Position numbers and translations under genes: made by a program. This document shows positions 16,230-21,926 of a stretch of DNA of 21,926 bases, in pieces (position 1 is the stretch's first letter; each line of letters opens with the position of its first letter). Location: the NCBI GenBank assembly GCA_947480815.1, contig CANKEA010000002.1, forward strand, positions 1 to 21,926, written 5' to 3'. Source of the stretch: Caulobacterales bacterium (lineage in GTDB: Bacteria; Pseudomonadota; Alphaproteobacteria; Caulobacterales; Caulobacteraceae). The notes beneath the pieces were generated by a model, which did not search any database, had not been told where the DNA came from, and was given only the letters and a program-made list of their open reading frames with translations.

Positions 16230-16672
16230 CCCCCCGGTTCGAGGTCGAGGTCGAGGACCCCGCCTGGGCGGCGGCCCTGCCCGAGGCGGCACAGATCGCC
16301 GCGATCGCCGGGGAGGCTGCCCTGCCCGCCGAATATGCCGGCGGCGTGGTCGTGCTACTGACCGATGATGCGGCCGTGCGTGCGCTCAACACGCGCTTTC
16401 GCGGTAAGGACGCGGCGACCAATGTTCTGTCATTCCCGGCACCGCCCAATCTCGACGATCACATCGGCGACATAGCGCTGAGCTATGGCGTCTGCGCTGC
16501 CGAGGCCAAGGCCCAAGGCAAGACCCTTGCCGCCCATCTTCAGCATCTTGTGGCGCACGGGGTGCTGCATCTAGTAGGCTTCGATCATGAGACCGATGAG
16601 GACGCGGAAAAAATGGAGGCAAGGGAGCGTGCAATCCTTGCCGGCCTGGGCGTCGTTGATCCCTATGTCTGA
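16226..16672 (+). CDS. ybeY: rRNA maturation endoribonuclease YbeY
   Basis: YbeY is a zinc-dependent single-strand endoribonuclease needed for 16S rRNA 3'-end maturation and 70S quality control. The 148-residue protein carries the full metal motif HGVLHLVGFDH, with His111, His115 and His121, followed by the usual acidic ETDEDAEKM. Upstream lies the conserved region with LNTRFRGKDAATNVLSFP. The ATG at 16226 overlaps the phoH stop by 4 bases (ATGA), and a purine-rich GAGGGG just upstream serves as ribosome-binding site. The neighbour pairing phoH-ybeY is strongly conserved in bacteria and supports the call. corC follows after 6 bases. Nothing is missing or unusual. Confidence 0.97.
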   Translation: MTPRFEVEVEDPAWAAALPEAAQIAAIAGEAALPAEYAGGVVVLLTDDAAVRALNTRFRGKDAATNVLSFPAPPNLDDHIGDIALSYGVCAAEAKAQGKTLAAHLQHLVAHGVLHLVGFDHETDEDAEKMEARERAILAGLGVVDPYV

Positions 16673-16678
16673 GGTCTG

Positions 16679-17554
16679 ATGTCCGGTTCCGATGACTTCT
16701 TTGGCAGTCCCCCTGCCAGCCGCGGCTTCCGCGCCCTGTTGCGGCAGATGCGGCGCGGCGGAAAGGCCGAGGTGGAGCGGCACGATAGCCTTGAGGGCGA
16801 ACCCGACCTTGTCGACCAGGCCCAGGCGTTTCAGACCCTGCGCGTGGCCCAGGTGATGACGCCGCGCACTGACATTACCGCTTTGGAGGCCAACGAACCC
16901 TTCGCCGCCGTGGTGGCCCAGTTTGCCGAGAGCGAGCACTCGCGCATGCCGATCTATCGCGACACCCTCGATGACCCGCTGGGCGTGGCTCACATCAAGG
17001 ACGTCTTCAAGCTGCTGTCGCAGCCCGAAGGCGAGCGTCCGGCCCCTGACGATCCGGTGCTGCACAAGTTGCGCCGCGAGACCTTGTATGTCCCCGCGTC
17101 GATGCGGGCGGCGGACCTGCTGCTGCGTATGCGTTCGTCGCGAATCCATATGGCCCTGGTCATCGACGAGTTCGGCGGCACCGACGGCTTGGTCACCATG
17201 GAAGACCTGATTGAAGCTGTGGTGGGCGATATCGACGACGAGCATGACGAGGCCGAGAGCGCCAATCTGATCGAACGTCCGGGCGGCATCGTCGAAGCCG
17301 ACGGCCGCACCCCGCTGGAGACACTCGAGGCGGCGATGGGCATGGCCCTGGCCCCTGAAGATTTGGATGAAGAGATCGAAACTGCGGCGGGTCTGGTCAC
17401 CACCCTGGCGGGCCGCGTGCCGCAGCGCGGCGAAGTTATCGCCCATCCGGCAGGGTTCGAGATCGAGGTGCTGGATGCCGATCCCCGGCGTGTGAAACGC
17501 ATCCGCATGCGGCCCGCGCCACCGGCGATTGCCACCGGGCCGGACGCGGCGTGA
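16679..17554 (+). CDS. corC: CorC/HlyC-family CBS-domain protein
   Basis: The 291-residue soluble protein has two CBS domains (about residues 55-180) and a C-terminal CorC_HlyC transporter-associated domain (about 200-282). It lacks the membrane DUF21/CNNM domain, as in E. coli YbeX. Hallmarks are VMTPRTDITAL, HSRMPIYRDTLDDPLGVAHIK and DEFGGTDGLVTMEDLIEAVVGDI. The family has been linked to Mg2+/Co2+ efflux and, more recently for YbeX, to ribosome function; which applies here is unknown. Its start is 6 bases after ybeY, and its stop overlaps the GTG start of lnt (GTGA). This placement between ybeY and lnt is the conserved order. Confidence 0.93.
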   Translation: MSGSDDFFGSPPASRGFRALLRQMRRGGKAEVERHDSLEGEPDLVDQAQAFQTLRVAQVMTPRTDITALEANEPFAAVVAQFAESEHSRMPIYRDTLDDPLGVAHIKDVFKLLSQPEGERPAPDDPVLHKLRRETLYVPASMRAADLLLRMRSSRIHMALVIDEFGGTDGLVTMEDLIEAVVGDIDDEHDEAESANLIERPGGIVEADGRTPLETLEAAMGMALAPEDLDEEIETAAGLVTTLAGRVPQRGEVIAHPAGFEIEVLDADPRRVKRIRMRPAPPAIATGPDAA

Positions 17555-19182
17555 CTCTGCCGCGCTTGGGCCGGGCCCGGACAAGGCGGCTGCTGTGCCT
17601 GGTCGCGGGCGCTGCTGCCGCCCTGGCCTTTCCACCGTTTGGGTTCCTGCCGGGCTTGCTCGGCTATGGCCTGCTCATGCACCTGATAGAGCGACCATTC
17701 GTCGCAGAGGGCGGCGTTGGGACACTGAAGTCGGCCTTTCTGGCGGGCTGGCTGGCCGGCCTGGCCTTTTTTGCCATCGGCGTTTGGTGGGTGGCAGAGG
17801 CCTTCCTGGTCGACGCCGTTCACCAGGGCTGGATGGCCCCCTTCGCGGTTATGCTCTTGGCCGGCGGCTTGGCGCTGTTCTGGGGCCTGGGCGCGGTGCT
17901 GTACGTTCAGCTCAAAGGTCGATCGGTGTGGCGCGCCATCATCTTTGCCGGCTGCTTTGCCGCCGTCGAATGGCTGCGTGGCAATCTATTGACCGGCTTT
18001 CCCTGGAACCTTCCGGGCGAAACCTTTCGCGCCGGCTCGGCCCCTTCACAGGGTGCGGCCCTGATAGGGTCTTACGGTATGACTTGGCTGGTGTTGGCCG
18101 TCAGCGCCGGCCTGACCGTGGTGCGCGAAGGTCGTAAGGGGTTGATCGCCGCCAGTCTGGCGGCCCTAAGTCTCGCCGGCCTGTTTGGGTATGGCCAGGC
18201 CCGCCTACACCACGCCGCCGCCCCTTTAGACGGAGCGCCGATTGTGCGCATCGTTCAGGCCAATGTGCCGCAATCCGCCAAGTACGATGAAGCGATGTTT
18301 TACGACATCGTTAGCCGCTACACGCGCCTGACACCCTCGCCGGGCAAGCCCGCCGACCTGGTGATCTGGCCCGAAGGTGCCCTGCCTACGGCGCTGGAAG
18401 ACTATCTGGCGCCGGGAACCTGGACCCGTGAGGCCATCGCGCGCGCTCTTACCCCGGACCAGACCCTGATCGTCGGCGGCTACCGGCAGGAAAAGGGCCG
18501 ATACTACAATAGTCTGCTCGCCTTGCACGGGCCGCAGCTGACCGTGCAGGGGCGCTATGACAAATTCCGCCTGGTGCCTTTCGGTGAATTTCTGCCGCTC
18601 GAACCGCTGTGGGGCGGGGTCAAACAGTTGGTCGCCGTGGGGGACGGTTTCAGCCCGGGCCCGCCGCCGGCGGCTATGTCCATTGGCAAGGGCCTGCCGT
18701 TGATTCAGCCGCTGATTTGTTACGAGAGCTTGTTTCCCGGCTTCACCCGCGAGGGTACCCGCCGCACCGGCCAGCGCGCCCACTTGATCGTGAACATCTC
18801 AAACGACGCCTGGTTCGGGGCTACGTCCGGACCACTGCAACATTTGAACCTAGCCAGCTATCGCGCCATTGAGGAAGGCCTCCCCTTGGTCAGGGCCACG
18901 CCGACCGGAGTCTCAGCAATTGTCGACGCCTATGGAAGGACTGTGCCGACGCGATTCCTGGGACTGGGCAAGATGGGCGCGCTCGAGGGCTCAATTCCGC
19001 CGAGCCTTCCGTCGTCGCTATATTCAGCATGGGGAAACACGCTGTTTTTGGTTTTGCTTTTTTTATCTTCTTCGACGGTTTTGTTGATTGACGGACGGCA
19101 AAGATTGCGGGACGAAACGTGGTTAACTCAAGCCTGCGGGCGATTTTCCCGTCCTGGGCGGAACAAGAACCGTGATGTCTGA
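17551..19182 (+). CDS. lnt: Apolipoprotein N-acyltransferase
   Basis: Lnt is an inner-membrane enzyme that transfers a third acyl chain to the N-terminal cysteine of lipoproteins, the last step before Lol-dependent export. The 543-residue protein has an N-terminal hydrophobic half with several membrane segments (about 15-225), then a periplasmic nitrilase-like domain and a C-terminal membrane helix (about 495-515). The catalytic triad is present: Glu275 in WPEGALP, Lys338 in YDKFRLVPFGEF and Cys390 in ICYESLFPG. The GTG start at 17551 overlaps the corC stop. In rhizobia the lnt homologue actA lies next to the regulator phrR; here lnt likewise overlaps an XRE-type regulator by 8 bases. The T-rich tract at 19045-19064 encodes the last membrane helix. 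Confidence 0.97.
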   Translation: MTLPRLGRARTRRLLCLVAGAAAALAFPPFGFLPGLLGYGLLMHLIERPFVAEGGVGTLKSAFLAGWLAGLAFFAIGVWWVAEAFLVDAVHQGWMAPFAVMLLAGGLALFWGLGAVLYVQLKGRSVWRAIIFAGCFAAVEWLRGNLLTGFPWNLPGETFRAGSAPSQGAALIGSYGMTWLVLAVSAGLTVVREGRKGLIAASLAALSLAGLFGYGQARLHHAAAPLDGAPIVRIVQANVPQSAKYDEAMFYDIVSRYTRLTPSPGKPADLVIWPEGALPTALEDYLAPGTWTREAIARALTPDQTLIVGGYRQEKGRYYNSLLALHGPQLTVQGRYDKFRLVPFGEFLPLEPLWGGVKQLVAVGDGFSPGPPPAAMSIGKGLPLIQPLICYESLFPGFTREGTRRTGQRAHLIVNISNDAWFGATSGPLQHLNLASYRAIEEGLPLVRATPTGVSAIVDAYGRTVPTRFLGLGKMGALEGSIPPSLPSSLYSAWGNTLFLVLLFLSSSTVLLIDGRQRLRDETWLTQACGRFSRPGRNKNRDV

Positions 19183-19588
19183 CGCTGACTACCGCTCACC
19201 CAATCCCATCGATCTGCACGTTGGAGCCCGCATTCGGACTCGTCGCAAAATCCTGGGAGTCAGTCAGGAAAAGCTGGCGGAGGCCTTAGGGCTCACATTT
19301 CAGCAGGTGCAGAAATACGAACGCGGCGCCAATCGTGTCAGTGCCAGCAAGCTGTATGAGATTGCCGCCGCGCTGCAGACCCAAATCGTATATTTCTTCG
19401 AGGGCTTGGCCGACCCTGCCCTGAGTCGCGGTGCGGTGGCAGAAAACGGTGCCGAGCAGTGCGTGCAGGACTTCCTGATGACGCCTGAAGGTTTGGAGTT
19501 GGCCGGTCTGTTCCCCAAGTTGCGGCGTGGCGCGGTGCGGCGGCGGATTCTCGAACTGGTTCGGTCGATGGCGGAAGACGACGCCTAG
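19175..19588 (+). CDS. XRE-family transcriptional regulator (PhrR/PraR-like)
   Basis: This 137-residue protein has one Cro/C1-type helix-turn-helix (about residues 14-70). It runs from HVGARIRTRRKILG through VSQEKLAEALGLTFQQVQKYERG to RVSASKLYEIAAAL, followed by a C-terminal region ending in RRILELVRSMAEDDA. The ATG at 19175 is preferred to the adjoining GTG 19172. It overlaps the lnt stop (ATGTCTGA), so expression is probably coupled to lnt. From known biology, close relatives in rhizobia (PhrR, PraR) sit beside lnt/actA or metK and act in acid response, quorum sensing and attachment. Similarity in sequence and position suggests the same family, but the target genes here are unknown. metK follows after 96 bases. 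Confidence 0.9.
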   Translation: MSDADYRSPNPIDLHVGARIRTRRKILGVSQEKLAEALGLTFQQVQKYERGANRVSASKLYEIAAALQTQIVYFFEGLADPALSRGAVAENGAEQCVQDFLMTPEGLELAGLFPKLRRGAVRRRILELVRSMAEDDA

Positions 19589-19597
19589 CAGAACCGT

Positions 19598-19677
19598 TAT
19601 CCGCCATCGGCTTCTCTTGCGGATATAAACCTTGCTTTATATGTTCCCGACGATGGATGCAGGCTGCGTCCAAGGAG
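19598..19677 (+). promoter_or_regulatory. Structured leader before metK
   Basis: Three successive inverted repeats lie in the 96-base gap. TATCCGC (19598-19604) pairs with GCGGATA (19619-19625). ATATAAA (19623-19629) pairs with TTTATAT (19636-19642) and shares three bases with the first, so these two exclude each other in part. TGGATGCA (19654-19661) pairs with TGCGTCCA (19665-19672), with one G-U pair and a 3-base loop. The strong Shine-Dalgarno AAGGAG (19672-19677) abuts the third stem and lies 7 bases before the GTG start. The layout suits cis-regulation of metK, but I do not recognise a known SAM riboswitch class. Part of it may instead be promoter DNA. Confidence 0.4.
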
Positions 19678-19684
19678 CAACAGC

Positions 19685-20881
19685 GTGACCCGTCCGTCTT
19701 ATATCTTCACCAGTGAAAGCGTTTCTGAAGGCCATCCCGACAAGGTTGCTGATCGGATCAGCGATGTTGTCGTCGACGCTTTCCTTGAGCAAGCTCCCGA
19801 AGCGCGCGTCGCCTGCGAAACCATGGTGACGACCAATCGCATCATCCTGGCTGGCGAAGTTCGGGCCAATTCCAAGGAGCAGACCAAGCAGATTCTCCAG
19901 AGCCTGGAGCCCAAGGTGCGTGAGGCGATCAAGGACATAGGCTACGATCAGAAGGGCTTTTCCTGGAAAAAAGCCAAGTTCTCCAACCATCTGCACGGCC
20001 AATCGGCGCAAATCGCCCAGGGCGTCGATTCGTCCGAAAAGAAGGATGAAGGCGCCGGCGACCAGGGGATTATGTTTGGCTACGCCACCGATGAGACGCC
20101 AGAGCTGATGCCGGCGACGCTCCAATATAGCCACAACATCCTTCACCGCCTGGCGGCCCTGCGGCATGCGGGTACCCTAGAGGCCCTGGAGCCAGACGCC
20201 AAGAGCCAGGTCACCCTGCTGTATGAAAACGGTGTCCCGACCCAGGTTCTGAGCATCGTGGTCAGCCACCAGCACAAGCGCCGGATCGAGGGCAAGATCG
20301 CCACCTCCAAGCGCATGCTCGACCTGATCCGTCCGCACATCCTGCCGTTGTTCCCGGAAGGGATGATCACCAGGAAGACCCAGTGGCACGTCAACCCGAC
20401 CGGCCGGTTCGAGATCGGCGGGCCAGATGGCGACTGCGGCCTCACCGGGCGCAAGATCATTGTCGACACCTACGGCGGCGCTGCCCCGCACGGCGGCGGG
20501 GCATTCAGCGGCAAGGACCCGACAAAGGTCGACCGCTCGGCGGCCTATGCGTGTCGGTACCTCGCCAAGAACGTCGTGGCCGCAGGCCTAGCCAAGAAGT
20601 GCACCATCCAGATTGGCTATGCGATTGGCGTGGCCAAGCCGCTGAGTTTCTATGTCGACCTTCACGGTGCCGACACGATCGATCCGGCGCTGCTAGAAAA
20701 GGCCCTGCCGGAAATGATGGGTGGCTGCACCCCGCGCGCCATCCGCGAGCATCTGGGACTGAACCGTCCGATCTATGCCCGCACGGCGGCCTACGGGCAC
20801 TTTGGCCGCCAGCCTGACAACGAAGGTGGCTTCTCCTGGGAAAAAACCGACCTGGCTGTGGCGTTAAGCAAGCTCGGCTAG
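19685..20881 (+). CDS. metK: S-adenosylmethionine synthetase
   Basis: MetK makes S-adenosylmethionine from methionine and ATP in the cytosol. It feeds the methylation and radical-SAM reactions that neighbours such as MiaB and TrmB use. The 398-residue protein starts [27 protein letters not shown] and holds signature 1 ([12 protein letters not shown], about residues 121-132) and the glycine-rich signature 2 ([19 protein letters not shown], about 272-290). The GTG start at 19685 is supported by AAGGAG seven bases before it and by the conserved N-terminus. trmB follows 12 bases after the stop, so the two are likely co-transcribed. Regulation is possibly through the structured leader upstream. 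The C-terminus is complete. Confidence 0.98.
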   Translation: MTRPSYIFTSESVSEGHPDKVADRISDVVVDAFLEQAPEARVACETMVTTNRIILAGEVRANSKEQTKQILQSLEPKVREAIKDIGYDQKGFSWKKAKFSNHLHGQSAQIAQGVDSSEKKDEGAGDQGIMFGYATDETPELMPATLQYSHNILHRLAALRHAGTLEALEPDAKSQVTLLYENGVPTQVLSIVVSHQHKRRIEGKIATSKRMLDLIRPHILPLFPEGMITRKTQWHVNPTGRFEIGGPDGDCGLTGRKIIVDTYGGAAPHGGGAFSGKDPTKVDRSAAYACRYLAKNVVAAGLAKKCTIQIGYAIGVAKPLSFYVDLHGADTIDPALLEKALPEMMGGCTPRAIREHLGLNRPIYARTAAYGHFGRQPDNEGGFSWEKTDLAVALSKLG

Positions 20882-20893
20882 ACGCCAGCAGCC

Positions 20894-21556
20894 ATGACCA
20901 CTCCCCAGCAACCGGGCGGCCCGCTGCGCAGCTTCGGGCGCCTGAAGGCGCGGCCATTGAAGGCGCGCCAAGCGGCACTGTTCGACAGTCTGTTGCCGAA
21001 GGTGGCGATTTCCCCCGAAGGCCCGGTCGCGGTTTCGGGCGAAACCTGGCTGGAAATCGGTTTTGGCGGCGGCGAGCATCTGGCAGCCCAGGCGGGTCGA
21101 TACCCGGACGTTGCCTTCGTTGGTGCCGAGCCGTTTGTGAACGGCGTGGCCAGCGCGCTTCGGCACCTGGAAGAGGGCGCGCTGACCAATGTCCGCCTTT
21201 GGCAGGGCGATGCACGCGACCTGATCGCACGGCTACCGCCCGCAAGCCTGGCGCGGGTTTTCATCCTGTTTCCTGACCCCTGGCCCAAGGCGCGGCACAA
21301 CAAGCGGCGGCTGGTACAGGCCGGGTTTCTCGAGGATTTGGCGGGGGTGATGGCCCCGGGTGCCGCCTTACGTTTTACGACCGACTGGGCGGACTATGCC
21401 GACCAAACCCAGCAGCTGGTCGACGCCTCGCCACTGTTTGCGCCGATTGAGGGCCGCGATCTGTCCGAACCGCCCGCCGATCACGTGACAACCCGCTATG
21501 AAGAAAAACGTTTGGGCGATATCGCGCCGGTGTGGATGGATTGGCGCAAGCTCTAG
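20894..21556 (+). CDS. trmB: tRNA (guanine-N7-)-methyltransferase
   Basis: TrmB methylates G46 of the tRNA variable loop to m7G using S-adenosylmethionine. The 220-residue protein has a Rossmann-type core. The SAM-binding LEIGFGGGEHL starts near residue 53, GAEPFVNGV follows, and the family signature FPDPWPKARHNKRRLV lies in the middle. The C-terminal region has TRYEEKRLG. The ATG at 20894 is 12 bases after metK, with an AGCAGCC stretch rather than a strong ribosome-binding site. Pairing with metK puts the methyl donor enzyme beside a tRNA methylase, as in other Caulobacterales. In those genomes rimP and nusA often come next, but here a DUF1993-like gene follows. Confidence 0.96.
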   Translation: MTTPQQPGGPLRSFGRLKARPLKARQAALFDSLLPKVAISPEGPVAVSGETWLEIGFGGGEHLAAQAGRYPDVAFVGAEPFVNGVASALRHLEEGALTNVRLWQGDARDLIARLPPASLARVFILFPDPWPKARHNKRRLVQAGFLEDLAGVMAPGAALRFTTDWADYADQTQQLVDASPLFAPIEGRDLSEPPADHVTTRYEEKRLGDIAPVWMDWRKL

Positions 21557-21612
21557 CAGATTTCGGCCAGGGCCCTATTTAGGGGGCGACCCGTAAGCTG
21601 GAGCGAATTGCC

Positions 21613-21926
21613 ATGTCCCTGTCCCTCTACGAAGCCACTGTACCGCTCTTGCTGGGTACCCTCGCCAAACTCGATGCCCTGCTCGACAAGGCGGCGGCCA
21701 GCGAGATCTCGGACTCTGAGATCGTCGAGGCGCGCCTTACGCCCGACATGCTGCCCTTTTCCAAACAGATCCAGATTACATCCGACACTGCCAAGGGCGC
21801 TGTCGCGCGTCTCACGGGCGTTGAAAATCCCGCCATGGCGGACACCGAGACCACCCTTGCCGAGCTGAAAGACCGTATCGCCAAGACCGTCGCCTTTATC
21901 GAGGGTGTCGACAAGGCCGCTTTCGA
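21613..21926 (+). CDS. DUF1993 family protein, 5' part
   Basis: The reading frame starts at ATG 21613 and stays open to the window edge, so only the first 104 residues are visible. It begins MSLSLYEATVPLLLGTLAKL, continues with an alanine-rich helix (DKAAASEISDSEIVEARL), then TPDMLPFSKQIQITSDTAKGAVARLTG and an ELKDRIAKTVAFIEGV helix. This pattern matches DUF1993, a small helical protein family of about 170 residues related in fold to DinB-like proteins and of unknown function. GGAG at 21600-21603 stands 9 bases before the start. The 56-base gap after trmB contains CCCT-ATTT-AGGG (21573-21584), which may be part of a promoter or a weak hairpin. A role cannot be assigned from sequence. Confidence 0.85.
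   Translation, partial: MSLSLYEATVPLLLGTLAKLDALLDKAAASEISDSEIVEARLTPDMLPFSKQIQITSDTAKGAVARLTGVENPAMADTETTLAELKDRIAKTVAFIEGVDKAAF

Noticed and set aside
19041..19093. AT- and T-rich tract with a TTGACG box near the end of lnt, as a terminator or promoter for the regulator
   Set aside because: The tract encodes the C-terminal membrane helix of Lnt, which explains the T-rich codons, and no well-spaced -10 box follows TTGACG at 19088-19093.
19598..19684. A known SAM-II or SAM/SAH riboswitch before metK
   Set aside because: The stems are present but I could not see the conserved loop and pseudoknot pattern of either class; kept only as an unnamed structured leader.
1..21926. Horizontally acquired island, prophage, toxin-antitoxin or defence system
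   Set aside because: All supported genes are core functions on one strand with uniform composition; no integrase, transposase, tRNA-end junction or unknown accessory gene was found.

Overview
This window is a dense, ordinary stretch of chromosome from a high-GC alphaproteobacterium, most likely a member of the Caulobacterales. The assignment is inferred from three things: gene order (dnaK-dnaJ-mutS; glnD-murJ-trpS; miaB-phoH-ybeY-corC-lnt-XRE regulator-metK-trmB), a Fur protein of the alphaproteobacterial type without the CxxC zinc motif, and a TsaB-RimI-Fur group next to miaB. Every supported gene is on the + strand. I see no tRNA, rRNA, CRISPR array, transposase, integrase or phage gene, and no gap between genes reaches 300 bases.

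Region 1 (1-8207) covers protein quality control, DNA repair and nitrogen signalling. It begins inside dnaK (the 3' 60 percent or so), followed by a gap with a strong stem-loop, then dnaJ and mutS 11 bases apart. A 225-base gap holds a nested palindromic repeat, and then comes glnD. Region 2 (8214-12336) has murJ abutting glnD, then trpS, a NifU-like Fe-S scaffold protein and a RutE-type nitroreductase. The last three have their own gaps, and a dyad that could be an operator sits just before the nitroreductase.

Region 3 (12344-19588) starts after a probable terminator and a long hairpin element. It is one unbroken run of nine genes whose ends overlap or lie within 6 bases: tsaB, rimI, fur, miaB, phoH, ybeY, corC, lnt and an XRE-family regulator. 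They join two tRNA modifications at A37 (t6A and ms2i6A), ribosomal protein acetylation, metal-dependent regulation, rRNA maturation and lipoprotein acylation. Three neighbours in a row (fur, miaB, phoH) appear to start at TTG.

Region 4 (19598-21926) is a 96-base leader with three successive inverted repeats, then metK (GTG start), trmB, and the start of a DUF1993-type gene cut off by the window edge.

I did not find a convincing new system. The observations worth following are non-coding: the metK leader, the 12372-12450 hairpin element, the 5167-5272 palindrome, the dnaK-dnaJ stem-loop, the dyad before the nitroreductase, and the cluster of TTG starts.
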